From the NCBI GenBank assembly GCA_902786615.1, contig CADADE010000027.1, positions 62,001-126,000 on the forward strand: a stretch of DNA of 64,000 bases, given 5' to 3'. Every line of letters begins with the position of its first letter. Positions within the stretch are counted from its first letter, which is position 1. Below are positions 16,042 to 23,830 of this stretch, one piece after another. This DNA comes from Oscillospiraceae bacterium (GTDB lineage: Bacteria; Bacillota_A; Clostridia; Oscillospirales; Oscillospiraceae). The translations under genes and the position numbers were made by a program. The notes below the pieces were generated by a model. It saw nothing but the letters and a program-made list of their open reading frames with translations, had not been told where the DNA came from and ran no database searches.

Positions 16042-16955
16042 TCAAGTTTCACGCAATCTCTCTGCTGGACAAGGAATGGATCGACCGGCACCTGCGGTGC
16101 GAGGACTCCCCCAGCGCGGACTTCAACTTCGGCAACATGTTTATCTGGGACGAGCATTACCGTCAGCTCGTGTGCGATCTGGGCGAGCGGACGCTCACCA
16201 AGGTGCGCCTGCACGGTCTGCCCGCCTTTGTCTACCCCGTCGGCTGCGGGCCGCTGCGCCCCGCGATCGAAGCGCTGCGGGAATACGCCGCGGCAAAGCA
16301 GTACGACTTTCTCCTGCGCGGCATCACCGATAAGCAGAAGGAACTGCTGGAGCGGGAGTTTCCCGAATGCTTCCTCTTCTGCGAGGAGACCAAGTACGCC
16401 GACTATATCTATGAGGCGCAGAAGCTCGCCACCTATTCCGGCAAGGCCCTGCACGGCAAGAAGAACCACTGCAACCGCTTTGAGGCAGAGCATGACTGGT
16501 GCTTCGTGCCGATCACGACGAAGAACATCCCCGCCTGCAGACAGATGCTCGACGCCTGGACGCAGGAGAATGCCGAGCGCCTGGATGAGAGCATCGTCTA
16601 TGAGCACAACGCCATCGAGCGCGCCTTCCTGCACTATGAGGAGCTGGGGCTTGAGGGCGGCGTTCTGTACGCCGACGGGAAGCTTATGGGCTTTACCTTC
16701 GGGGAGATGACCAGCTCCGACACCTTCAACGTGCATGTGGAAAAGGCCGCGGCGGACGTAAACGGCGCGTACCCCATGGTATGCAGGGAGCTGAGCAGAA
16801 TGCTCCTGGAGAAGCACCCCGGCCTTGTGTGGCTCAACCGTGAGGACGACATGGGACTGGAGTCCCTGCGCAAATCCAAGGAATCCTATAAGCCCGCCTT
16901 CCTCCTGCGAAAATACGCGGCAAAATGGATAGGGAGAGAAGAAGATGACGAGTGA
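16038..16955 (+). CDS. DUF2156 (acyltransferase-fold) protein
   Basis: A 305-residue protein of the DUF2156 group, related to the GNAT-like C-terminal domain of phosphatidylglycerol lysyltransferases but without their membrane domain. Recognisable segments are DFNFGNMFIWDEHY (residues 24-37), FSGKALHGKKNHCNRF-like YSGKALHGKKNHCNRF, and a C-terminal YPMVCRELSRMLLEK and LVWLNREDDMGLESLRKSKE. A soluble aminoacyl- or acyl-transferase role is likely but no substrate can be named. It overlaps udg by 4 nt and the next GNAT gene by 11 nt, so the three form one operon. Confidence 0.85.
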   Translation: MIKFHAISLLDKEWIDRHLRCEDSPSADFNFGNMFIWDEHYRQLVCDLGERTLTKVRLHGLPAFVYPVGCGPLRPAIEALREYAAAKQYDFLLRGITDKQKELLEREFPECFLFCEETKYADYIYEAQKLATYSGKALHGKKNHCNRFEAEHDWCFVPITTKNIPACRQMLDAWTQENAERLDESIVYEHNAIERAFLHYEELGLEGGVLYADGKLMGFTFGEMTSSDTFNVHVEKAAADVNGAYPMVCRELSRMLLEKHPGLVWLNREDDMGLESLRKSKESYKPAFLLRKYAAKWIGREEDDE

Positions 16956-17763
16956 TTTTACGATCCGTGAATACCGCGCCGGGGATGTGCCGGCGCTGTC
17001 CTTCCTGTGGCAGGACGTGTTCGGCGACCCGCTCAGCTTCACGGCGGAATTTTACGGGCTGCTGCCAAATATGGGCTCCGCCGTGGTGGCGGAGAAGGAC
17101 GGGAAGCTTGTCGGCGCGGCCCACGTCATCGACGGGCTGGAGCTCGTGGGCAGGCGGAAAAAGGCCATCACGGCGGGCTATATCTACGCGGTGATGGTGG
17201 CGGCGGAATACCGCAGCCTCGGCATCGGCAAGGCCCTCACGACCGAGATCGCGTCCCTTGCAAAGAAGCGGGGCGCGGGGCTTTTGTGCATCCTGCCGGC
17301 GGACGCGCCGCTTTACGGCTGGTACCACAGGCTGCTCGGCTTTGAGTGCGTGCTGCACCGGAAGGAGCTTGAAGTGGGCTGCGCGGCGAGAGCGCAGGTG
17401 ACGGAGCTGGACGCCGCCCAATACATGCAGCGGCGCGAGCAGCTTTTGCAGGGGAAAAACTATCTGCGGCCGACGATATCCACCATGGAGTTTCAGCGGC
17501 GCTTCTGCAAATTCTTCGGCGGCGGTCTCTACGCGGTCGGAGAGGGGATCTGCACGGCGGAGCTGGACGGGGACAGGTGCCTCGTCAAGGAGATCCTCTC
17601 CCCCGAGCCCGAAGACTGCGTCACGATCGCGGCCTCCGTGGGCCAGCTGCTGGGTGCGAAGACGAGCGTCTACTATCTCCCCGCACGGGAAGGGAACTCC
17701 TACATCGCCGCACCGCCGGGAAGCATCCCGGCCGACTGCGTGTGGAATCTGAGCTTTGACTGA
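16945..17763 (+). CDS. GNAT family N-acetyltransferase
   Basis: A 272-residue protein with an N-terminal GNAT domain (residues 5-130): IREYRAGDVPALSFLWQDVF, AGYIYAVMVAAEYRSLGIGK holding the acetyl-CoA pyrophosphate loop (RSLGIGKA), and LYGWYHRLLGFE. The C-terminal half resembles the sterol-carrier-like tail of Eis-type acetyltransferases. RBS GGGAGAGAAGAAG precedes the ATG. It is the third gene of the udg operon; two acyltransferase-fold genes in tandem suggest related but unknown substrates. Confidence 0.88.
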   Translation: MTSDFTIREYRAGDVPALSFLWQDVFGDPLSFTAEFYGLLPNMGSAVVAEKDGKLVGAAHVIDGLELVGRRKKAITAGYIYAVMVAAEYRSLGIGKALTTEIASLAKKRGAGLLCILPADAPLYGWYHRLLGFECVLHRKELEVGCAARAQVTELDAAQYMQRREQLLQGKNYLRPTISTMEFQRRFCKFFGGGLYAVGEGICTAELDGDRCLVKEILSPEPEDCVTIAASVGQLLGAKTSVYYLPAREGNSYIAAPPGSIPADCVWNLSFD

Positions 17764-17799
17764 GCATTTTACAAAGACGAAACAATTTTTGCATTATCC

Positions 17800-17910
17800 C
17801 TGAAACATCTTCCTGGTATTCTATACTCGCAAGCAGGAAAGAACTTCATAAGGAACACAAGTTCTTCTTAAATCAAGCAGAGTGGTCAGGCACTCTGCTT
17901 TGGTTTATTT
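17800..17910 (+). ncRNA. Candidate small RNA
   Basis: CTGAAA (17800), 16-nt spacer, TATACT (17822-17827) is followed by an 8-bp hairpin AAGAACTT/AAGTTCTT (17839-17866) whose 12-nt loop contains AAGGA, then a 9-bp hairpin AGCAGAGTG/CACTCTGCT (17876-17899) and TTGGTTTATTT. This reads as a transcript of about 75 nt with its own terminator and an exposed Shine-Dalgarno-like loop. No known family recognised. Confidence 0.35.
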
Positions 17911-17923
17911 AAACATATAATAG

Positions 17924-17970
17924 CCGCGGCAAAACGGATATCAAAAAGCATCCGTTTTGCCGCGGTTTTT
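17924..17970 (+). terminator. Terminator of the udg operon
   Basis: A perfect 16-bp stem (CCGCGGCAAAACGGAT, 17924-17939, with 17950-17965), 10-nt loop, then TTTTT. It abuts the traX stop codon on the other strand and may serve both directions. Confidence 0.85.
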
Positions 17971-18844
17971 ATTTCGCAAAGGTGAAATAAACAGTCAGGG
18001 CGCCGAGGATCGCCAGATGTACCGGATAGATCGCGTAGAACAGGAGCTTGAGCGGCGGGCCCTGCCGTCCCTTGTAGAGAACGATCGGCACGACGGAGAG
18101 AGCCGCGCAGGCAAAGTGGGCAAGCGGATGCCCCGCGACGATGTATTCCACCACACACCAGAGGATGATCACCCCGGCCTGGGAGAAGCGGCTGCCGCGC
18201 GCGATCCAGATCGCCACGATCAGCGCCACGCCGAGCGTGCGGTAGTCCATGTTGTCCTTGATGAGAAAGAACGCGCCGAACAGAGCCAGGGCCCGCATCA
18301 GAAGCTTCACGACATCCCGCCGCGGATTCCACGCTTCATCCAGCAGCGAAATCACCGAAAGGCCGAGGGCGAGGGTGTAAAAGACATTCAACTCGTCCGA
18401 CAGGATGCGCACGCCCGCGTACTCCACCCGCAGCACCGCCATGCCGAGGGCCAGCACCGGCCAGATCACCGTCCCGTCCAGGCGCACCGTGGACAGCCAC
18501 GCCACCGCCGCCACGGCGATAAAGATCAGGCACACGAACCAGCGCTCGCTGAGCTTCGCGACGAGCTCGCTCCCCTGCGGGTAATGATTGACGTCCGAAG
18601 CCAGGACATAGGGGATCTGCGAGATGACGGCAAAGGCGACAAGGCGCGTAAGATAGCGCCCGATGCTGCGGCTTCTCTCAAAGCCGTTGACGATCAGAAA
18701 GGCAAAGACCGGAAACGCGAAGCGCCCGACGGCGCGCATCGCCATATAGAGCTTTACGTCAATAAAACGGGGAAAGAGGAAAATGGCGCTGTGGTCAACC
18801 AGCATGGAGAGCACAGCCAGCAGCTTCATGGTAAAAACAGTCAT
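17969..18844 (-). CDS. TraX family membrane protein
   Basis: A 291-residue multi-pass membrane protein of the TraX family. The start KLLAVLSMLVDHSAIFLFPR with its conserved MLVDH motif, then GRFAFPVFAFLIVNGFERSR, are diagnostic; eight or more hydrophobic helices follow and the protein ends YAIYPVHLAILGAL. F-plasmid TraX acetylates pilin, but chromosomal Firmicute members have no established substrate; they probably acylate a surface component. RBS AAGGAG is well placed. It lies 15 nt downstream of the flavodoxin-fold gene and likely shares its transcript. Confidence 0.9.
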   Translation of the reverse strand: MTVFTMKLLAVLSMLVDHSAIFLFPRFIDVKLYMAMRAVGRFAFPVFAFLIVNGFERSRSIGRYLTRLVAFAVISQIPYVLASDVNHYPQGSELVAKLSERWFVCLIFIAVAAVAWLSTVRLDGTVIWPVLALGMAVLRVEYAGVRILSDELNVFYTLALGLSVISLLDEAWNPRRDVVKLLMRALALFGAFFLIKDNMDYRTLGVALIVAIWIARGSRFSQAGVIILWCVVEYIVAGHPLAHFACAALSVVPIVLYKGRQGPPLKLLFYAIYPVHLAILGALTVYFTFAK

Positions 18845-18859
18845 ACGGGGCTCCTTCGC

Positions 18860-20188
18860 TTACAGCTTGTCCAGAATCTTTTTATATGGGGCGAGCATGC
18901 CCTCGTTCATCTTGTCGCCGATCAGGCGGCGCACGCGGCGGCGCCGAAGCAGCGCGCCGAGCAGGCTCAGGCCCAGCATGCGCGGCCAGCGGCGCTGCGG
19001 GAAATCATAAAGCCCGTGCGCCTTGTACCAGCGGTGGTCCTCCCGCATCATGCCGCGCATGAGCCAGACGAGGTCGCGGAAGATCTTCATGCCGCCCACG
19101 CCGTAAAAGCTGCGCGGCGGGTTGTATCCGTTCTCGAGCGCCCAGACGAGCCGGGCGGACAGGGCGCGAAGCTCCTCGGCGTCCGAAGCGAAGCCCGCAA
19201 GGAAGCTGCGGCCGACGGCGGCGCGCCCCTCCAGCACCGCGCGGAGATTTTCCTCGCGGCGCATGTCGCCGTTTACGAGATAGGCAAAGGGCTTGCCCTC
19301 GGCCAAACTGCGGTGCCCGTTAAAAAACTGCCGGTCGTCGTACAGCTTAAAGCGCGAGCCCATGCTGTGCCCGTGCAGCGTGAAGGCGTAGACAATGGCG
19401 TCGGCAGACAGGATCTTCTCGCGCAGGAGAACGTCAAAGCCGTCGCGGTAGACGCATTTGCCGTCGAGCGCACAGTTGAGGCAGCCGAGACAGCCGCCCT
19501 TGAAGGGGAAATCCGCAAGGTTCACAAAGCGCGTGCGGAAGGGATAGACCGCGCTGAAATCCCGGATCAGGGCGCGCAGGCTCTCGTCCCCCTCCCGGAG
19601 ATCGGCGACGATGACGGTGTCAAAGCCGTCGCGCTTTTCGCAGTCGGGCAGGCAGCTCTCATATAGCGCGGGCGCGGCTTCTGCGGGGGGCAGCGTCGGC
19701 TTTTCATACACGCCGTTTTGCGCGCAGAAGACGGCGTATTCCAGAAACTGCTCCGCCTCGCGCCGTCCCCGCTCGCACAGCAGATCCTCCATATCCGCGG
19801 ACAGGCCGTGGATCACCCGCATGCCGAGATCGCGGAAGTTCTCCTCCAGGAAGCGATGGGCCGTCACGTCGAAGAAATGCTTGGAGGTGGAAAGCTGCGT
19901 CACATACTTGTCCTTCACGGGCAGCGCGTTTTCCGCCATGAGCTCCACGAAGCGGTGGAGCTGGTACGGGACGAGGAAGCTGTACACCGGGTAGGCGAAG
20001 ATCACGAGCTCCGCGCGCTCAAAGGCCGCGGCGGCAGGGCGCATGTCCCGCTCAAAGCTCTCAATGCCCGCGCCAACGTTCAGATATTCAAAGCTGTGCC
20101 GGTGAAAGCGCTTTTCCAGATACAGACAGCTCTGCAGTGTCACGCTGAAGCGCCCGCGCGGCGAGCCGTTGACAATCAGAATCTTCAT
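18860..20188 (-). CDS. Tandem flavodoxin-fold (NADPH-dependent FMN reductase-like) protein
   Basis: A 442-residue protein containing two flavodoxin-like units. Unit 1 (residues 1-150) starts MKILIVNGSPRGRFSVT with the phosphate-binding SPRG loop and VIFAYPVYSFLVPYQL. Unit 2 (about 190-380) has a cysteine cluster CLGCLNCALDGKC like that of iron-sulfur flavoproteins, followed by ADAIVYAFTLHGHSMGSRFK. The C-terminal tail is basic and unlike the family. It probably carries FMN in at least one unit and may carry a metal cluster; partner unknown. RBS GGGGGAG precedes the ATG. A promoter-hairpin-terminator unit lies 150 nt upstream on the same strand. Confidence 0.8.
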   Translation of the reverse strand: MKILIVNGSPRGRFSVTLQSCLYLEKRFHRHSFEYLNVGAGIESFERDMRPAAAAFERAELVIFAYPVYSFLVPYQLHRFVELMAENALPVKDKYVTQLSTSKHFFDVTAHRFLEENFRDLGMRVIHGLSADMEDLLCERGRREAEQFLEYAVFCAQNGVYEKPTLPPAEAAPALYESCLPDCEKRDGFDTVIVADLREGDESLRALIRDFSAVYPFRTRFVNLADFPFKGGCLGCLNCALDGKCVYRDGFDVLLREKILSADAIVYAFTLHGHSMGSRFKLYDDRQFFNGHRSLAEGKPFAYLVNGDMRREENLRAVLEGRAAVGRSFLAGFASDAEELRALSARLVWALENGYNPPRSFYGVGGMKIFRDLVWLMRGMMREDHRWYKAHGLYDFPQRRWPRMLGLSLLGALLRRRRVRRLIGDKMNEGMLAPYKKILDKL

Positions 20189-20335
20189 CCCGTTCTCCCC
20201 CTGTGATCTGTTTTCGATTTTACTCTATCAGACGGTAAAAATCCACAAATAGTTTCTGCGTTTTTTATAGAAAAAAACAGAGATAATAAAGATGCCGTCA
20301 AGCCGTGCGCCGCCGCTCTGCTCAGTGCTTCCCGG
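20189..20335. other. A/T-rich leader of the flavodoxin-fold gene
   Basis: A stretch of about 150 nt with poly-T and poly-A runs. TAAAAT (minus strand) lies about 30 nt before the start codon, but no good -35 element is visible. No open frame of interest. Confidence 0.4.
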
Positions 20336-20470
20336 AAAAAAAGATGCGGACCGCAAATGCGATCCGCAGGACAGGGTTTGGGATAAAGATATGAGCCGCG
20401 GCCTCTCCGCTTGAAAGGCCAATTGGATAAGCTGTGCCTGTATAGTAGCACGCGCGCCAAAACTTGTAAA
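20336..20470 (-). ncRNA. Candidate ncRNA or leader with terminator upstream of the flavodoxin-fold gene
   Basis: On the minus strand TTTACA (20470-20465), 17 nt, TACTAT (20447-20442) forms a promoter. About 100 nt downstream a 10-bp hairpin with one mismatch (TGCGGATCGC/GCGGTCCGCA, 20345-20368) is followed by seven T residues, an intrinsic terminator. Between them is a GGCCTTTC/GAGAGGCC hairpin. It could be a stand-alone small RNA or an attenuating leader for the gene starting at 20188. I do not recognise it as SRP, 6S, FMN, SAM or another known class. Confidence 0.5.
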
Positions 20471-20549
20471 GAGCGAGAAAGGGCGCAAACGCACTGCTTT
20501 TGTCGAACGCTCAAAAAAGTTTTTGCGTATCGGGTTTAGTCCGCTTCTA

Positions 20550-20712
20550 AGCTCCCTTTGCGAAAGGGAGCTGTCACAGCCGATCTCCCGCGAGGCTGTG
20601 ACTGAGGGATCGGCCGAGCTGAATGAAGCTTAAACAGAGCCTTGCTTAGATTCTGTTTCGATTGTTTCGATCCCTCCGGCCTTCGGCCACCTCCCTTTTT
20701 CCAAAGGGAGGT
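20550..20712. repeat. Structured intergenic repeat, copy B
   Basis: Same order of elements as copy A (783-909): agctcccttt-hairpin, GTCACAGCC/GGCTGTGAC stem, tgactgagggatcg, a longer variable centre, cgatccctccggccttcggcc and a final acctcccttt...aaagggaggt hairpin. It lies in the divergent region between the flavodoxin-fold and DUF378 genes. Confidence 0.85.
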
Positions 20713-20830
20713 CAGATTTGGGGCTTGCTGCGTTAAGCCGATAGCCATAAAAAATTTTTGCGCGGCGCATAGACCACCGCCGCGGGGACATACTAAGCGG
20801 GAACCCCAATAAGAGAGGAGCGAATCGCAA

Positions 20831-21043
20831 ATGCTAATGGACCGCATCGCGCTGGCGCTGACCATCATCGGCGGCGTCAACTGGGGCAGCATCGGCCTGT
20901 TTCGTTTTGACCTTGTGGCCTGGCTCTTCGGCGGGCAGACGGCAACCGTCAGCAGAGTCGTTTACACGCTGGTGGGCCTGTCGGCCCTGTGGTGCGTAAG
21001 CCTGCTGTTTCGCAGCGACGCCATTGTGGACGACGAGATGTAA
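20831..21043 (+). CDS. DUF378 small membrane protein
   Basis: A 70-residue protein with two hydrophobic helices: RIALALTIIGGVNWGSIGLF (the DUF378 signature, with conserved GGxNWG) and VVYTLVGLSALWCVSLLF. Members are common in Firmicutes and have no known function. GAGAGGAG stands 10 nt before the ATG at 20831; a second in-frame ATG lies at 20837. It is a single-gene unit flanked by structured repeats. Confidence 0.88.
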   Translation: MLMDRIALALTIIGGVNWGSIGLFRFDLVAWLFGGQTATVSRVVYTLVGLSALWCVSLLFRSDAIVDDEM

Positions 21044-21115
21044 AACGCAGTCTGGCGTATGGAGAGCGGAGCGCGGCGCTCCCCTCTCCCCGGCCCGACA
21101 GGGTACATAGTTTTT

Positions 21116-21160
21116 GCCTCCCTCTTTGAGGGCGGGGGACCGCGAAGCGGTGGAGGGAGT
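21116..21160. repeat. Short palindromic repeat, second type
   Basis: cctccctctttgagggcggg, then gaccgcgaagcggtggagggagt. The CCGCGAAGCGG hairpin core followed by tggaggga resembles 47037-47102 (accgcttcagcggtggaagg). Lies between DUF378 and DUF1294 genes. Confidence 0.55.
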
Positions 21161-21164
21161 CACG

Positions 21165-21446
21165 TTACAGAAAGCGATACGCTAAAGCAGCCAGCGCGCC
21201 AAGCTGCAAAAGCGCGAGCGTCCAGAAGCCGAAAATAAAATTCCGGTGCCGCGTCTTGTGGCGAAAGGCGTACATGCCGAGAAGGCCGCCCGCCGCGCCG
21301 CCGAGCAGGGCCAGCAGAAAAAGCCGCTTTTCCGGTACACGCCGGTGGTCGCTTTTGGCATAGAGCTTGTCGGCCCCCATGGTGAGCAGGAGCACAAGGC
21401 TCATCGCGCAGCAGAAAAGCGCCGCGCCGTAAATCAGTGTTTTCAT
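21165..21446 (-). CDS. DUF1294 membrane protein
   Basis: A 93-residue membrane protein of the DUF1294 family. It has an N-terminal helix (LIYGAALFCCAMSLVLLL), the conserved DKLYAKSDHRRVPEKRLFLLALLGGAAGG segment in its centre (here split by the second helix), HKTRHRNF and a last helix. Function unknown. Its ATG overlaps the stop of the metallophosphoesterase gene by one base, so it is probably translated from the same message. Confidence 0.9.
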   Translation of the reverse strand: MKTLIYGAALFCCAMSLVLLLTMGADKLYAKSDHRRVPEKRLFLLALLGGAAGGLLGMYAFRHKTRHRNFIFGFWTLALLQLGALAALAYRFL

Positions 21447-22552
21447 CAGACCTCCGAGAGCGCCCCGAAGTACCAGCCGGAGACGCCGTTGTGCTTGACA
21501 AAATATCCGCGGGAGCAGGTCTCCACCACGCCGACCCGGTCCCCCGCCCGGAGGGGCAGGACATAATCGGTGCAGTCGTTGCAGTCGGTAAACTCGCCGT
21601 CGGTAAAGAGGTATTTGGTGAGGATGTCCAGCTCGTAGCCCGTGCGCACATGGCGGCAGCGGGAAAACTCATCTCCCCGCTCCAGTACCTGCACCCGGCT
21701 GTCGCCCCAGCGGATATAGGCCGAGCGCTCCGACGCCGCCTGATCGTTTAGAACCGTGCGCACCGGGAAGGGATCATAGGCCGCAAAGCCCAGCTCGTCC
21801 TTTGTGATATCCGGGATGATGAGGCAGTTTAACTGCCCGTCGTCCTTCAGGACGCAGGCCCCGTCGATACAGGCGATATGGCGCTCCCGGTCGATAATGG
21901 GATTTGCGCAGACGATATCGTCACAGTAGAGCATCACGGGGTAATGGCCCACCACGACCCATTTGTCAAAGCGGCAGCCCTTTCTGTACCACGCGTCGCA
22001 GCGTATCAGCTCCCCGACCGTGTGCTTGTCCAGGGGCTTGTCCGGGTACACCGCCGCGTGGGCAAAGACATAGCGCCCCGCCTCCATGGCCTGGGGCAGC
22101 GCGTCCAGAAAGGCAAACTCCGCCGGGAAAGCCTCCGCGAGGCGGCGGAGAAACCCGGCGGCGTCCGGGATACCCAGCGGGTCCAGTCCCAGCGCCCGCG
22201 CCATGTCCCACAAAAGGCCGCGCTGACGGCGGCGCATATAGCGGAGCACCGCTTCTTCGTCCCGGCTGTTCCCGTAATAGACAGTGCCCCAGCCGTCACA
22301 GTTGCCCATGAGGGCGACGGTATTGCCCTTTTCGCACAGGGCCATGACCTCGCGCAGGGTTTGTAGGCTCTCGGCCCCCTTTTCCAGAAAATCGCCGTTC
22401 AGGATCAAAAAATCATCGTCGCAGAAGCCCACCTTTTGAAGCAGGCCGTGAAAGTACGGGAGATTGGCATGGATATCGGAGATCACCAGCACGCGCCGCC
22501 CCGGCGCGATCTCCGGGCGCAGGACGCGGGCAGGCGCGTCATAGCCCCGCAT
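21446..22552 (-). CDS. Metallophosphoesterase (PP1/PP2A-like) with C-terminal SH3-like extension
   Basis: A 368-residue protein with an N-terminal calcineurin-like phosphoesterase domain (residues 15-240). The metal-binding motifs are VLVISDIHANLPY, LNGDFLEKGAES, MGNCDGWG and VVVGHYP, plus FAHAAVYP; this pattern resembles bacterial PP1-type Ser/Thr phosphatases. The last 80 residues, beginning near RSAYIRWGDSRVQVLE and ending GVSGWYFGALSEV, resemble a bacterial SH3 or wall-binding domain. It overlaps the upstream phosphatase-GNAT gene by 14 nt and DUF1294 downstream by 1 nt. Substrate unknown. Confidence 0.85.
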   Translation of the reverse strand: MRGYDAPARVLRPEIAPGRRVLVISDIHANLPYFHGLLQKVGFCDDDFLILNGDFLEKGAESLQTLREVMALCEKGNTVALMGNCDGWGTVYYGNSRDEEAVLRYMRRRQRGLLWDMARALGLDPLGIPDAAGFLRRLAEAFPAEFAFLDALPQAMEAGRYVFAHAAVYPDKPLDKHTVGELIRCDAWYRKGCRFDKWVVVGHYPVMLYCDDIVCANPIIDRERHIACIDGACVLKDDGQLNCLIIPDITKDELGFAAYDPFPVRTVLNDQAASERSAYIRWGDSRVQVLERGDEFSRCRHVRTGYELDILTKYLFTDGEFTDCNDCTDYVLPLRAGDRVGVVETCSRGYFVKHNGVSGWYFGALSEV

Positions 22553-23672
22553 AATCGGGCCTCCCCAGCTTTTTCTCCATCAGGATAAGCTCCGCCTCGG
22601 CCCCGGGCGCGCGCGACAGCTCCGTAAAGCCGTTGGCCCGGTAAAAGGCCAGGGCGGCCTTGTTGTCCTCCGCCACATGCAGGCGCACGGAGCGGCGGCC
22701 CAGCCTGCGGTATTTGTTCACGGCCCGGCCCAGAAGCTGCACGCCGAGACCCTGCCCGCGGTATTCCGGGCAGAGGTACAAAAGGCTCACCCAGCCATAG
22801 CCCGCATGCTCGCCCCGCGCCGTGTCCAGGTCGACAAGGCCGGCATAGGTATCCTCATCGTAGAAAAAGCACACCGCCCCGTCATCCCGCCGGTAATGCT
22901 CCCGCGCGGCGCTGAAATAGGGTTCCGGTTCAAAGCCGCGCAGATCCCCGTGGGCCGCCCTCCAGGCGTCGGCATAGCTGCGCTCGTAGGTCTCGCGGTG
23001 CCTGGCCGGATCGACGCAGACCTGCCGCAGGGCAGGCTCGACCGCGAGGCTCGTCTGCAGCTTCTCCGGCAGGTGGGAGACGTCGTCGATCATGTCCACG
23101 GTAAAGCGCCCGTCCTCATAGCGCAGGTGCGCAACGCCCGTGTTGCGGAAGATCGGCACCGTCTCCCGGTCGTTGAGCGGCACGCCCAAAAGCTTTGTCA
23201 GCATGCAGCGGATGGCGACGCCGTGTGAGGTAACGACCACCGTGCGGCCCGGGTTTTTCTCCGCGATCTCATAGAGAGCCGCCAGCGCCCGTTCCTGCAC
23301 TTCCCAGAAGGTCTCGGCCCCGGGGAGATAAAAATGCGCGGAATCGTGCATGAAGGTCTCCAGCAGCTCCGGCTGCTCCCGGCGGATATTGGCGAAGGGC
23401 TTGGCCTCCCAGGGGCCGACGTTGATCTCCCGCAGACGCCTGTCGCACTGGATGGGCAGATCATGAAAGCGCGTGATGGCCGAGGCCGTAAAGCGCGCCC
23501 GGTAGAGATCGCTGGAATAGACCGCGTCCACCGGGATGTCCCGGAAGCGCAGACTCAAGGCGTCCCGCTGCTTTTCGCCCGCGGGGGTGACGCCCCCGTC
23601 CCAGTGGCCCTGCATGCAGCGGTAGAGATTCCCCTCCGCCTGGACGTGTCGAATTACATAAATTTCTGTCAT
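22539..23672 (-). CDS. Histidine phosphatase fused to GNAT acetyltransferase
   Basis: A 377-residue fusion. Residues 1-200 form a phosphoglycerate mutase-like histidine phosphatase: the catalytic RHVQAEGN near the N-terminus (RHG is replaced by RHV), YSSDLYRARFTA, INVGPWEAKPF and the second histidine in VVVTSHGVAIRCM. Residues 230-360 form a GNAT domain (WVSLLYLCPEYRGQGLGVQLLGRA, LHVAEDNKAALAFYRANGF). I chose the ATG at 23672 with AGGAG 8 nt upstream rather than the upstream GTG. It is first in a three-gene operon of two phosphatases and DUF1294. The substrate is unknown. Confidence 0.88.
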   Translation of the reverse strand: MTEIYVIRHVQAEGNLYRCMQGHWDGGVTPAGEKQRDALSLRFRDIPVDAVYSSDLYRARFTASAITRFHDLPIQCDRRLREINVGPWEAKPFANIRREQPELLETFMHDSAHFYLPGAETFWEVQERALAALYEIAEKNPGRTVVVTSHGVAIRCMLTKLLGVPLNDRETVPIFRNTGVAHLRYEDGRFTVDMIDDVSHLPEKLQTSLAVEPALRQVCVDPARHRETYERSYADAWRAAHGDLRGFEPEPYFSAAREHYRRDDGAVCFFYDEDTYAGLVDLDTARGEHAGYGWVSLLYLCPEYRGQGLGVQLLGRAVNKYRRLGRRSVRLHVAEDNKAALAFYRANGFTELSRAPGAEAELILMEKKLGRPDYAGL

Positions 23673-23690
23673 AAGCTTCACTCCTGACGC

Positions 23691-23719
23691 TTGACCGCCG
23701 CCCCGAGATACGGTATAAT
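23691..23719 (+). promoter_or_regulatory. Sigma-A promoter for the PurN-like gene
   Basis: TTGACC, 17-nt spacer, TATAAT. A second TTGTCC-17-TATAAT lies on the opposite strand slightly downstream and would drive the phosphatase operon. Confidence 0.75.
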
Positions 23720-23830
23720 AGTCGACATAACATGGAGCGTGTCGGCCGCGCTGTTTTTATTATACCGCGTTTTGTCCCGCAGGACAAGTGCCGCCGCGTC
23801 CGTGTTGAAAACAGGGGTGAGAGGTTCGAC

